57,307 bases of DNA, taken from an uncultured Lachnospiraceae bacterium (GTDB lineage: Bacteria > Bacillota > Clostridia > Lachnospirales > Lachnospiraceae). Location: NCBI GenBank assembly GCA_900549995.1, contig URQQ01000027.1:1-57307 (forward strand), given 5' to 3'. Below, piece after piece: positions 1-8,288 of this stretch (position 1 is its first letter; the number at the start of each line of letters is the position of its first letter). The notes beneath the pieces are model-generated. The model did not search any database and was not told the DNA's origin. It worked only from the letters and a program-made list of their open reading frames with translations. The position numbers were made by a program, and so were the translations under genes.

Positions 1-1778
1 CTTCGTTCTGCATCGGCATGGTACCGGCCAGGGCCACGGTGTGCCCGTTCTACAATATCTCCGTCTTGCACTACCAAAATGAGGTCAGCGTTTCGGATCG
101 TAGAGAGACGGTGGGCAATAACGAAACTGGTTTTATCCTGCATAAGGCGGGTCATAGCCTTTTGAATTTCCACCTCTGTGCGGGTGTCCACACTGGAAGT
201 TGCCTCGTCAAGTACCAGGATGGCAGGATTCATCAGCATGGCACGGGCAATGGTGAGAAGCTGCATCTGCCCCTGGGAGAGGGTCGCATTGTCGCCGGAT
301 ATCACAGTATCATAGCCATAGGGCAGGGTACGGATGAAGTGGTCACAGCAGGCAGCCTTCGCGGCGTCCACAATTTCCTCCCGCTGTGCATCCTTCTTGC
401 CATAAGCCAGATTTTCTGCCACCGTCCCCTCGAAGAGCCAGGTATCCTGAAGCACCATGCCGATTTGCCTCCGCAGGACAGCCCGTGGAATCGTGGAAAT
501 ATCCACACCATCGATAAAAATAGTCCCACTGTTCAGCTCATAAAACCGCATGAGGAGGTTGATAAGCGTCGTCTTACCGCCGCCTGTAGGCCCGACAATT
601 GCAACCATCTCATTGGGCCTTACCTCCAGGCTCAAATCGTGAATCAAAGTGCGTTCGGGCGTATAGCCGAAACGTATATGGTCGAAACATACATGCCCGC
701 TGGGCATGTCGGCTGCTGCAGCCAAAGTCTCCCGTTTCTCCTCCGGCTCATCCAACAGGGAGAACACCCGCTCTGCTCCGGCAATAGCCGCCTGGGTAGA
801 GGTAATTACATAGGACATCTGCGTGATGGGCTCGGATACCTGACCATAATACTGCAAAAATGCCTGTACCGCTCCCAAGGTCATCCTTCCGGAAAGGGCA
901 GCCGCACCTCCGGCAACCGCAACCGCCACAAAACCAAGCTGGTTAATGAGCCGAATACCGGGATAAACCGCGTAATCTGCAAACTGAGCCATGCGGTTGG
1001 CTTTAAACTGCTCCTGGTTGAGCGCGGTCAGCTCCTTCAGTACAGCTTCCTGGCGGGAAAAGAACTTAACCACCCGGTTCCCGGTGTAAGTCTCTTCTGC
1101 TTTTGCACTTAAATCACTCATGACAGCCATATTTTTGGCATTTAACCGCTGACTCCAAGACGCAACATAATTAGTAACCAGAAGACAGGCGGCAATGGCA
1201 GCCAGAGTAATCAGAAAAAGCCTGGGACTTAGCTTTAGCATAATTCCAAAACTAAAGACAATAGTGAACCCGGCAGATAGAAACTGAACGAGCTCAGTCT
1301 GGACTACCAGAGAGATTTTCTCTACATCATTGGTGACCCGGCTCATGATCTCTCCTGGCTGGTGGGTGTCAAAGAAACGCAGGGGCAGACGGTTGAGCTT
1401 TGCGCTGATTTCACGGCGCAGAGAGAGTGCAAGAGTCTCACCAACACTGGCCAGCAAATATTGCTGTATGTAGGAAAGGCTGCCACTGACTATTGCTACA
1501 GCGGCAAGGAGAATCACCGGAACTCTCAGAGCTCCCGCCACCATTGCCGGAAGAGCGGCAGGCGCTGCCCCGCTCTTAAGTACATCTACCAGCCGGTCCA
1601 GAGCCATCCCCACTACAAGGGGCATGGATGCGAACACGCCGCTGCTTAACAGCGTCAGGATTGTCACCCAGATCAGACGGCCCGATTGCCTGCCCAGCCG
1701 CTTCAACAGACGGCGGAGTGTCTCCTTGCCATGAAGGGGCACATCTTCCATGTGTAGTATATTATTTTTGTCATTCAT
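1..1778 (-). CDS. ABC exporter half-transporter with canonical ATP site (3' end cut by window)
   Basis: About 592 residues are visible; the C-terminal end runs off the window. An N-terminal six-helix exporter domain is followed by a nucleotide-binding domain with Walker A GPTGGGKTT, signature LSQGQ, Walker B LVLDEATSSVD (catalytic Glu present) and switch His in AHRLST. The start ATG at 1778 follows AAAAGGAGCG. It lies 5 bp downstream of the neighbouring half-transporter stop codon, so the two are cotranscribed. The partner has a degenerate ATP site, so the pair should form an asymmetric heterodimer like BmrC/BmrD or TM287/288 and export drugs or amphiphiles at the cell membrane. The last visible residues do not show the usual G-T/N-H-x-E-L tail, which could be natural or a frameshift at the edge. 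Substrate is unknown. Confidence 0.9.
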   Translation of the reverse strand, partial: MNDKNNILHMEDVPLHGKETLRRLLKRLGRQSGRLIWVTILTLLSSGVFASMPLVVGMALDRLVDVLKSGAAPAALPAMVAGALRVPVILLAAVAIVSGSLSYIQQYLLASVGETLALSLRREISAKLNRLPLRFFDTHQPGEIMSRVTNDVEKISLVVQTELVQFLSAGFTIVFSFGIMLKLSPRLFLITLAAIAACLLVTNYVASWSQRLNAKNMAVMSDLSAKAEETYTGNRVVKFFSRQEAVLKELTALNQEQFKANRMAQFADYAVYPGIRLINQLGFVAVAVAGGAAALSGRMTLGAVQAFLQYYGQVSEPITQMSYVITSTQAAIAGAERVFSLLDEPEEKRETLAAAADMPSGHVCFDHIRFGYTPERTLIHDLSLEVRPNEMVAIVGPTGGGKTTLINLLMRFYELNSGTIFIDGVDISTIPRAVLRRQIGMVLQDTWLFEGTVAENLAYGKKDAQREEIVDAAKAACCDHFIRTLPYGYDTVISGDNATLSQGQMQLLTIARAMLMNPAILVLDEATSSVDTRTEVEIQKAMTRLMQDKTSFVIAHRLSTIRNADLILVVQDGDIVERAHRGPGRYHADAER

Positions 1779-1783
1779 ATGGC

Positions 1784-3511
1784 CTACGCTCCTTTTTGTT
1801 CTAATTGACTTTTTACAATGTCCTGGTAAGTGGAACAGGAAATCAGCAGCTCTTCGTGCCGCCCTTTACCCACCACCCGACCCTGCTCCAGAACCAGAAT
1901 CTGGTCAGCATTCAGAATCGTGCTCACCCTCTGGGCGATGATCAGTTTTGCAGCATTTTCACCATGAAATTCCAGTGCATGGCGCAAAGCTGCGTCTGTC
2001 TTTACATCAAGGGCGGAAAAGCTGTCATCGAAAACGTAGAGATCGGCCTTTCGTACCAAGGCTCGTGCAATAGCAAGACGCTGCTTTTGTCCGCCCGAAA
2101 AATTTCCGCCTCCCTGGGCTACCGGGGAATCCAGTCCTTTCGGAAGCGTCCGGACAAAGTCCTCTGCCTGGGCGATCCGCAGAGCTTCCCAAAGTTCCTC
2201 ATCGGCAGCAGTTTCTCTCCCCATGCGAAGATTTTCCGCGATGGTTCCACTGAAAAGGAACGCCTTTTGCGGCACACAGCCGATTGCGCCTCGCAGTTCT
2301 TTTTGTCTCATGTGCCGGATATCCTGTCCGTGAAGCCGTATCGTTCCATCTGTCACATCGTGGAGACGTAGCAGCAGATCTGCCACTGTACTTTTGCCAG
2401 ATCCAGTGCCGCCAATGATGGCCGTAGTTTCGCCGGGATTGCAATAGAAATTCAAATCCTGAAGGACCGGTTCTTCTGCACCGGGATAGAAGAAACTTAC
2501 ATTGTCAAAGGAAAGTACCGGTGCCCCCTCCACTGGCTCATGAATAGATTCCTGTGGATCGGCCACATCAGGTATGGTGTCCAGTACTTCCTGAAGACGC
2601 TCCATGCAGGAACGAAGCCTTGGTAAATACAGCACTGCACCGGCAGCTGTAATAAGAAATCCCAGCGCCATTGTGGTATATTCCGCCACTGCCATGATCT
2701 GTCCTACCTCCATGTTTCCTCTGCCGGTCAGCATACCGCCGATCCAGAGAACGCCCGCCATACACAGCCCCAGAATAAGCCATACTGCAGGATTGACAAC
2801 AGCAAACATACGTCCAAGACGTATCATGGTGTTGGCGTAATCCTCAAAGGCAGTGCCGGAGCGGTTTTCCTCATGCGCCTCTCTGCCGAAAGCCCGGACA
2901 ACCCGGGTACCGGTGACATGTTCACGAACCATCTGGTTGACTCTGTCCAGTTTTTTCTGAATCAGCAGTGTCATGGGACTTGAAACCCGCACCATCCATA
3001 CGCAGAACAAAAGTAATGCCGTCAGACACACCAAAAGCACCAAAGCGAGCCTTACATTTGCTCTGAATGTCATTACCACTGCGGCAGCCATTAAAAGCGG
3101 AGCAGGCAGAACCATCTGGATAACCATGGAGATGGTTACCTGCATGGTCGTTACATCAGCTGTAGAACGAGTCACCATGGATGAAAGCCCCACATCATTA
3201 AACTGCCTCAGGCTCAGTTCCTGGCTTCTCTGAAAAAGCTTCTGGCGCATGTCCCGTCCAAACACGGCTCCCATATCGGCAGCAGACCAGCTGAACAAAA
3301 TAGCTACAGTAGTAGAAAATATTGTAATCAGAAGCATTCCAATGCCGATCCGGTAGACGATCCCCATGTTTCCTGCCAGAATCCCCTGATCCACAATCCC
3401 CGCCATAAGCATGGGGAGTAACAGAATTCCCACCGACTGCGCAAGCGCGAGAAGCACATTCAGAGCCACCTTGCCCTTGTGCTCCAGTAAAAAGTGTTTT
3501 AAATACTTCAT
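1784..3511 (-). CDS. ABC exporter half-transporter with degenerate ATP site
   Basis: 575 residues: membrane domain about 1-310, then an ATPase domain with Walker A GGTGSGKST and signature FSGGQ. Two catalytic positions are altered. Walker B reads VFDDSFSALD (Asp where the catalytic Glu is expected), and the switch motif reads AQRVST (Gln instead of His). These are the substitutions seen in the non-catalytic site of heterodimeric exporters such as TM287/288, so this is the regulatory half of the pair with the gene at 1-1778. It is the first gene of the operon and is transcribed from the MerR-type promoter at 3565-3595. Role: membrane efflux, probably of a drug or toxic amphiphile sensed by the divergent regulator. 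Confidence 0.92.
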   Translation of the reverse strand: MKYLKHFLLEHKGKVALNVLLALAQSVGILLLPMLMAGIVDQGILAGNMGIVYRIGIGMLLITIFSTTVAILFSWSAADMGAVFGRDMRQKLFQRSQELSLRQFNDVGLSSMVTRSTADVTTMQVTISMVIQMVLPAPLLMAAAVVMTFRANVRLALVLLVCLTALLLFCVWMVRVSSPMTLLIQKKLDRVNQMVREHVTGTRVVRAFGREAHEENRSGTAFEDYANTMIRLGRMFAVVNPAVWLILGLCMAGVLWIGGMLTGRGNMEVGQIMAVAEYTTMALGFLITAAGAVLYLPRLRSCMERLQEVLDTIPDVADPQESIHEPVEGAPVLSFDNVSFFYPGAEEPVLQDLNFYCNPGETTAIIGGTGSGKSTVADLLLRLHDVTDGTIRLHGQDIRHMRQKELRGAIGCVPQKAFLFSGTIAENLRMGRETAADEELWEALRIAQAEDFVRTLPKGLDSPVAQGGGNFSGGQKQRLAIARALVRKADLYVFDDSFSALDVKTDAALRHALEFHGENAAKLIIAQRVSTILNADQILVLEQGRVVGKGRHEELLISCSTYQDIVKSQLEQKGA

Positions 3512-3552
3512 TGCTGCCTCCTTGAACTTGGAATTTTACCTTGTAATTGTGT

Positions 3553-3581
3553 TGAAACACTGCTACTCTAAACCTTATAAC
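3553..3581 (+). promoter_or_regulatory. Promoter of the MerR-family gene
   Basis: TTGAAA (3553-3558), 17-bp spacer, TATAAC (3576-3581), reading toward the MerR-family gene. It overlaps the opposing exporter promoter and its palindrome, so regulator binding could affect both directions. Confidence 0.55.
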
Positions 3582-3595
3582 GGTTATAATGTCAA
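3565..3595 (-). promoter_or_regulatory. MerR-type 19-bp-spacer promoter with operator
   Basis: On the minus strand, TTGACA (3590-3595) and TAGAGT (3565-3570) are separated by 19 bp instead of the usual 17. The spacer contains a perfect 7-1-7 palindrome, TTATAACCGTTATAA (3575-3589). An over-long spacer filled by a dyad is the hallmark of promoters activated by MerR proteins through DNA distortion. It drives the ABC exporter pair. Confidence 0.75.
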
Positions 3596-3641
3596 TAAAT
3601 AATTTATAAAAATTTATCGAGAAAAAACAGGAGATGAAGAA

Positions 3642-4454
3642 ATGCAGGATTCATATATGTCCATTAAAGAATTTTCCAGACTGACAGGGATTAGCAGAGA
3701 ATTGCTGCGCTTTTATGACAAAATCGGGCTTCTCACCCCAGAATACCGGGGTGAAAACACTTATCGCTATTACGGGTTCCGCCAAATTGAACTGGCCAAT
3801 CTCATCAGCGGACTGCGCAGTATAGATGTGGGACTTGAAGACATCAGAAGTTACCTTGGCGAGCGGTCGCCGGAGCAGATGATAAGATTTTTTCAGGAGA
3901 AGGATGCCAATATTGATCAGGAGATAAAACGCCTGCAGTCTATTCAGGCGCTCATGCGTCTGCGCTGTTCCATGGCGACGGAAGCACTGGCCTGTGAGGT
4001 GGATCGCGTCATGTTGGTGAAGCGGGAAAGGGAGCCGATCTTCCTCTGTCCCATTCTCACGGATGGAAGCATATATAAAGAAGGGATTTACGGAGACAAC
4101 ATGATCTCGGCCTTTACCTACGCGCTGAATCACGGTATAAATATCAATTTTCCTGTGGGTACAGTAGTATCCCAGAGGTGTTTAACATCAGGCCCCTGGC
4201 CAAATCCGTCCCGATGTTATTTTAAGGTCAATGAAAACCCCAACGCCTGGAAGCGTGAAGGAACCTATGCGGTTGTTTACCGCCGATACCCGGAAGCGAT
4301 GAGTGAGACCTTTTACAGTCCGCTGCTTACATTCCTGAAAGAGCAGGGACTCAGAATGGATGGAGATGCTTACGAGGAGTATCCGTTGGATGAACTGACT
4401 GCAAATAGGCGGGAGCAGTTTCTGATCAAAATTGAAGTAAGAGTAAACAGCTGA
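3642..4454 (+). CDS. MerR-family multidrug-sensing regulator (BmrR-like)
   Basis: 270 residues. The N-terminal winged helix (about 5-75) has the MerR signature SIKEFSRLTGISRELLRFYD and an RYY(G/T)F segment. A helical dimerisation stretch (about 80-120) leads to a C-terminal domain resembling the GyrI/BmrR effector-binding fold. The gene is divergent from the two exporter genes, and the shared intergenic region holds a 19-bp-spacer promoter. This fits a ligand-induced activator of the exporter. The start ATG follows AGGAGATGAAGAA. Effector is unknown. Confidence 0.85.
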   Translation: MQDSYMSIKEFSRLTGISRELLRFYDKIGLLTPEYRGENTYRYYGFRQIELANLISGLRSIDVGLEDIRSYLGERSPEQMIRFFQEKDANIDQEIKRLQSIQALMRLRCSMATEALACEVDRVMLVKREREPIFLCPILTDGSIYKEGIYGDNMISAFTYALNHGININFPVGTVVSQRCLTSGPWPNPSRCYFKVNENPNAWKREGTYAVVYRRYPEAMSETFYSPLLTFLKEQGLRMDGDAYEEYPLDELTANRREQFLIKIEVRVNS

Positions 4455-4504
4455 TTGACATGAGTCCTATTTCGGACTATACTACAAGTATCCGAAACAG
4501 GACT
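4455..4504 (+). promoter_or_regulatory. marR promoter with flanking operator dyad
   Basis: TTGACA (4455-4460), 17-bp spacer, TATACT (4478-4483) form a near-consensus promoter. A 14-bp inverted repeat, AGTCCTATTTCGGA (4463-4476) and TCCGAAACAGGACT (4491-4504), matching at 13 of 14 positions, brackets the -10 box. No T-run follows, so this is more likely a repressor operator than a terminator. Autorepression by the MarR protein encoded next is the simplest reading. Confidence 0.7.
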
Positions 4505-4526
4505 CTAAGAACGAGGAGGTATTTTT

Positions 4527-4970
4527 ATGCATGAGGATATAAAAAAGCAGCTGGAAACATTTAATCAGCAGGTAAAAGACCTGACTGGCATCTATCGCCA
4601 TGCCGCCAGCCAATGCGGCGTTTCCGAAAATGAATTCTGGGTCTGGTATACGCTTTTAATGTCAGAGGATGAGTATTCCCAGCAGGATATCTGTGAGATG
4701 TGGTCCCTGCCAAAACAGACCATTAACTCTGTGATTACACATCTGCGGGAGAAAGGTTTTCTTTCTCTGGAGGTTGTTCCGGGCACACGCAATCGAAAAA
4801 TCATCCGGCTTTCAGAGCGGGGAAAAGACTTTGGTGAAAAAATTGTCACTCGAATTTATGAGGCTGAGCAGAGAACGTTGGCAAAATTGACTGTGCATGA
4901 ACGTGAACAATGTGTCGTGCTCATGGAAAAATATGTTTCCACATTTCGGGAGGAACTCAATGGAAAATAA
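4527..4970 (+). CDS. MarR-family transcriptional regulator
   Basis: 147 residues with the usual MarR layout: dimerisation helices at both ends and a winged helix-turn-helix in the middle (about 45-105). The recognition region is SLPKQTINSVITHLREKGF, and the wing contains GTRNRKIIRLSERG. The start ATG follows AGGAGG. The 3' end overlaps the next gene (start 4960), so both are one transcriptional unit. The operator dyad over the promoter suggests autorepression relieved by a phenolic, drug-like or redox signal. Ligand not predictable. Confidence 0.88.
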   Translation: MHEDIKKQLETFNQQVKDLTGIYRHAASQCGVSENEFWVWYTLLMSEDEYSQQDICEMWSLPKQTINSVITHLREKGFLSLEVVPGTRNRKIIRLSERGKDFGEKIVTRIYEAEQRTLAKLTVHEREQCVVLMEKYVSTFREELNGK

Positions 4971-6096
4971 TAGTAAAAAAGGCGTGATACATATGGGGCA
5001 TCAAACGAAAAAAACGCTGTGGTTTATTTCCTTTGGTATTCTTTTGTATGCTGCTGTTATGAATTTCCAGGCAGTGGGATCTTTTTTGGAAAATATAATC
5101 GAGCTTGTCTTTCCAATCCTGCTGGGAATGATACTCGCTTTTGTATTAAGCGTGCCTATGAAAGGATTTGAGAATCTGTTTGTCCGGTTGTTCTCAAAAG
5201 CAAAGAAAAAACCAAACGGCAATTTTCTGCGTGTACTCAGCCTTGTTTTGACTCTTTTCTGTATTATATTAGTCATTGCCCTGGCCGCAACGATGGTGAT
5301 TCCTGAACTGGTGAGATCCGTGCGAAGCATTTGGCCGCTTGTTCAGGACAAACTGCCGGAATGGATGAGCTACCTTGAGCAGCATTCCATCGACCTTACT
5401 GCACTTTCAGAATGGATAACGGATTTTGACTGGGGTGAATTCTCCAACAGTGCCGGTGTATTATTTGGGTCTGCAGTAGATCTTGTATCTTCTACTGCTT
5501 CCGGAATAGCCAATACTGTGTTTGCCATAATTATTTCTGTCTACATTCTGCTGAGCAAGCAAGTTCTGGCAAGACAGGTAAAAAAGCTGATGACAGCCAA
5601 TCTTCCAACTCAGACCGCAGATAAATTTATTCGCATTGCAGCCCTGGTTCGTGACATATTCACGAAATTTCTCTCTGGACAATGCGTTGAAGCAATCCTG
5701 CTGGGATGCCTGATTTTTGTAGCTTACAGTATTCTTCGACTGCCCTACGCCGGTCTGATTGCCTTTTTAACTGGGCTGTCAGCTTTTGTTCCCATTGTAG
5801 GCGCCTTTTCTGCCGGCTTTATCGGAGCCTTTTTGACGCTGCTTGTTGCACCGTCTAAGGTATTGCTCGGCATCGTGACACATTTTGTCATACAATTTAT
5901 AGAAAATCAGTTTATATATCCACATGTAGTAGGGACCTCTGTCGGGCTTTCCCCTCTGTGGACACTGATTGGGGCCCTGATTGGAGGAAAACTGTTCGGC
6001 CTGCCAGGTATCATATTCTTTATCCCACTGGTGGCAGTGCTCTATCAGTTAGTTCGGGATAATACCAACAAAAAGCTGACGGAAAGGATTTCATAA
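4960..6096 (+). CDS. AI-2E / PerM family membrane transporter
   Basis: 378 residues from the ATG at 4960, chosen because GGGAGG lies 6-7 bp upstream. Longer and shorter in-frame starts lack a good ribosome-binding site. There are about eight hydrophobic segments, with the typical soluble loop after the third (about residues 95-165). The C-terminal half carries the conserved glycine- and proline-rich helices of the UPF0118/AI-2E exporter superfamily (FVPIVGAF, IQFIENQFIYPHVVG). Members move autoinducer-2 or ions, or have unknown substrates. The MarR gene overlaps its start by 11 nt, suggesting inducible efflux. Confidence 0.85.
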   Translation: MENNSKKGVIHMGHQTKKTLWFISFGILLYAAVMNFQAVGSFLENIIELVFPILLGMILAFVLSVPMKGFENLFVRLFSKAKKKPNGNFLRVLSLVLTLFCIILVIALAATMVIPELVRSVRSIWPLVQDKLPEWMSYLEQHSIDLTALSEWITDFDWGEFSNSAGVLFGSAVDLVSSTASGIANTVFAIIISVYILLSKQVLARQVKKLMTANLPTQTADKFIRIAALVRDIFTKFLSGQCVEAILLGCLIFVAYSILRLPYAGLIAFLTGLSAFVPIVGAFSAGFIGAFLTLLVAPSKVLLGIVTHFVIQFIENQFIYPHVVGTSVGLSPLWTLIGALIGGKLFGLPGIIFFIPLVAVLYQLVRDNTNKKLTERIS

Positions 6097-6133
6097 CAGA
6101 AAATACCACTGGATGCAATCCATTCTTCCATAC

Positions 6134-6183
6134 AAAGAAGCTGCCGCCTCACGGATTTTCAACCGTGAAGCGGCAGCTTCTTT
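6134..6183. terminator. Bidirectional intrinsic terminator
   Basis: A 21-bp stem (6134-6154 with 6163-6183, one mismatch) with an 8-nt loop begins AAAGAAGCTGCCGC and ends GCGGCAGCTTCTTT. It gives a T-run on either strand and separates the convergent transporter gene and acetyltransferase gene. Confidence 0.9.
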
Positions 6184-6188
6184 AATCT

Positions 6189-6818
6189 CTATTTCAACTG
6201 TTCTATACAACCGGACTGAATTGCCTTAATATTCTGCGCGATCCTGTCCTTTGGCCAATCCCACCATTTCAATTCCAGCAATGATGAGATCACCTCATCT
6301 GTGAACCGTTTTCGTATAAATTTTGCCGGTATGCCCCCGACAACCGTATACGGCGGCACGTCTTTGGTAACGACTGCCCGGGTTCCGATAATCGCACCGT
6401 CACCGATGGTTACACCTGACATAATCACTGCCTCATAACCAATCCAGACATCATTCCCAACGATAATATCTCCTTTATTATCCCAGGAATCTGTAACATT
6501 CCTGACCTCTAATCCCCATTCTTCGAAAAATAACGGAAATGGATACGTGGATAATGATTTCATCGTATGATTGGCACTGTTAAATATAAACCGTGCGCCG
6601 CACGCGATGGAACAGAATTTCCCGATCACCAGGCTGTCATGGTTGATCGGATAATGATATAATACATTGTTTTGTTCAAACTCCGCCGGGTCATTTACAA
6701 AATCATTATACATTGTGTATTCACCCACTTGAATTCTGGGGTTCTTAATTACATTTTTTAGATAAACTGTCTCTTCGTCTCCTGTACGCGGATAGATCTG
6801 TTGTTCCGAAATAGTCAT
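6189..6818 (-). CDS. Vat/CatB-type xenobiotic acetyltransferase
   Basis: 209 residues of the left-handed beta-helix (hexapeptide repeat) acyltransferase family. Features shared with streptogramin (Vat) and type B chloramphenicol (CatB) acetyltransferases are VLYHYPI, IGKFCSIACGA, the catalytic-His segment NSANHTM followed by STYPF, the GNDVWIG coil, and the C-terminal VGGIPAKFIRKRF. It would transfer acetyl from acetyl-CoA to a hydroxyl of an antibiotic-like acceptor in the cytoplasm. Family membership is clear; the actual substrate, and whether it confers resistance, are not. The start ATG follows AGGAGGAAATTAAA. It is transcribed alone from the promoter at 6933-6961. Confidence 0.85.
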   Translation of the reverse strand: MTISEQQIYPRTGDEETVYLKNVIKNPRIQVGEYTMYNDFVNDPAEFEQNNVLYHYPINHDSLVIGKFCSIACGARFIFNSANHTMKSLSTYPFPLFFEEWGLEVRNVTDSWDNKGDIIVGNDVWIGYEAVIMSGVTIGDGAIIGTRAVVTKDVPPYTVVGGIPAKFIRKRFTDEVISSLLELKWWDWPKDRIAQNIKAIQSGCIEQLK

Positions 6819-6851
6819 TTTAATTTCCTCCTGAAAATGTTTTTGTTCTCT

Positions 6852-6887
6852 TTAGACTATTCCGGCCTCTGCAATACAACGTTTCAC
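6852..6887 (-). CDS. Possible 11-codon leader peptide
   Basis: A short frame starts at GTG (6887) and encodes VKRCIAEAGIV before TAA. It sits in the untranslated leader between the acetyltransferase promoter and its start. A good ribosome-binding site, GAGGTG (6895-6900), lies 7 bp ahead. Leader peptides of this kind regulate several antibiotic-resistance genes by ribosome stalling. I see no strong alternative hairpins here, so function is speculative. Confidence 0.35.
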   Translation of the reverse strand: MKRCIAEAGIV

Positions 6888-6932
6888 CTGATATCACCTC
6901 TTTATTTTTGAGCACCGAATGCTTTCAGCTTC

Positions 6933-6961
6933 ATTATACCTCCGCTTCCGGAAACTCACAA
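6933..6961 (-). promoter_or_regulatory. Promoter of the acetyltransferase gene
   Basis: Minus strand: TTGTGA (6956-6961), 17-bp spacer, TATAAT (6933-6938). It yields a leader of roughly 100 nt containing the short frame at 6852-6887. Confidence 0.6.
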
Positions 6962-6998
6962 TACCAAAACGGATCAGACCAGTGCCAAAACCTGGCAA

Positions 6999-8270
6999 TT
7001 ACAGAGAAACCTCCAGAAGTTTTGAAATCCGTATGAATGTCAGCCTTCTTCTCACATACGGCGAAAGTCTCAGACTTAATTCTTTCAGTTCCCTCGAAAG
7101 ATGGATCTCTTCCATCGTACTCTTGCATCCGCCGCGCTCCATCACGCTTTTTAAAGTATGATAATCCGGAAGAGCCGCAAGAACCTCTGCTATATCCGGC
7201 AGTACCTTTGCAAGATGTTCCAGATCTATCTCATCAAGAAGTTCTTCTTTATTTTCCGCTCTTACACCATCCAAAAGTCCTTTTTTCCCAAAAGTATCAA
7301 TCAGAAGCTGTTCTTCATCTTCCCGCTGTTCCCTCACATGGCAGGTGCCGCCAAGAATTGCATTTTTAATCTTTTCATATCTTTCTGCCACAAGCAAAAG
7401 TCCAACCGACACTTTTTCTCCGTGATATGCATCGATAAAATCATTAATCACTTCCATTTCCCAGAGATGTGACATATGGTGTTCTGCTCCAGATGCCGGT
7501 CTTGAGTTTCCAACCATCTGCATTGCAAGTCCAGAGAGCAGAAGTGCGTACATCAATTCTTCATACGCCTCCTTTTTCCCTTCCCGCAAGTCATCAATAC
7601 AATGATATATCTTGTCAACCGCCTCCATTTCAAGCTCACATACCCGTTCACACAGATACTCTCCTGTCACAATATGAGAAATCTTCCAGTCTGCAACAGC
7701 CGTATATTTGCCAAGCAGATCGGATACTCCCGATGCTGTCAGACGGTAGGGTGCCTTTGAAAATATCTCTGTATCTGCAAGTACAAGAAGCGGAGCCTCT
7801 GCCTCCATCGTCTTCTTCATCCCATCCCATGTCATCGCTGCCACTGTGGAAACAAACCCGTCGACACTTGCTGCCGTCGGAACTGAGACAAATGGGATTC
7901 CGTGATGGTAAGCCACATATCTGCTCAGATCATGGATCGTGCCCGAGCCGACTGCCAGAATCAGATCTTCTTCCCCTGTAAGCTGTCCTTCTGTGACTGC
8001 CACTCCTTCATTATTGGCATGAAGCCCCTGGGGATTCAGAGAGATGACAGTACACATCGGAAGTATCTCACTCAGTGAATCCTTTGCAGCCTCCCATGTA
8101 TTTTCGTCACATATAATCGCCGGATGGCGGTATCCACTCAGAATTCCTCTCTCAAACATTGGTTTTAATCTTTTCAGCGCCCCTGATTCTATTATGACTT
8201 CTTTTACTTCAATCTGATGATTCTTCCCACAGCTGCATTCTCCTGAAAATAGTGATAAATCTATCTGCAT
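6999..8270 (-). CDS. araM: sn-glycerol-1-phosphate dehydrogenase AraM-type
   Basis: 423 residues of the iron-alcohol/glycerol-dehydrogenase superfamily. The NAD(P)-binding motif is GSGTIHDL, followed by PTAASVDGF. Probable metal ligands are the Asp in GVSDLLGKY and the His residues in AEHHMSHLWE and AYHGEKVSVG. Its length and position as the last gene of the ara operon match Bacillus subtilis AraM, a metal-dependent dehydrogenase that reduces dihydroxyacetone phosphate to glycerol 1-phosphate. Its benefit to arabinose metabolism is not understood. The start ATG follows AGAAAGGG. It is 18 bp downstream of araR. Confidence 0.85.
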   Translation of the reverse strand: MQIDLSLFSGECSCGKNHQIEVKEVIIESGALKRLKPMFERGILSGYRHPAIICDENTWEAAKDSLSEILPMCTVISLNPQGLHANNEGVAVTEGQLTGEEDLILAVGSGTIHDLSRYVAYHHGIPFVSVPTAASVDGFVSTVAAMTWDGMKKTMEAEAPLLVLADTEIFSKAPYRLTASGVSDLLGKYTAVADWKISHIVTGEYLCERVCELEMEAVDKIYHCIDDLREGKKEAYEELMYALLLSGLAMQMVGNSRPASGAEHHMSHLWEMEVINDFIDAYHGEKVSVGLLLVAERYEKIKNAILGGTCHVREQREDEEQLLIDTFGKKGLLDGVRAENKEELLDEIDLEHLAKVLPDIAEVLAALPDYHTLKSVMERGGCKSTMEEIHLSRELKELSLRLSPYVRRRLTFIRISKLLEVSL

Positions 8271-8288
8271 CTCACATACCCTTTCTGA

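Noticed and set aside
1..80. Frameshift at the C-terminus of the first ABC gene
   Set aside because: The tail is atypical, but too few residues remain before the window edge to tell natural divergence from an error.
18..1112. Long plus-strand open frame opposite the first ABC exporter gene
   Set aside because: The opposite strand encodes a clear ABC protein with all motifs; this frame has no recognisable domain or ribosome site.
6999..8270. Reading the araM product as glycerol dehydrogenase (DhaD) linked to dhaKL
   Set aside because: Motifs and position at the end of the ara operon fit AraM/glycerol-1-phosphate dehydrogenase; dhaKL is 30 kb away in another operon.
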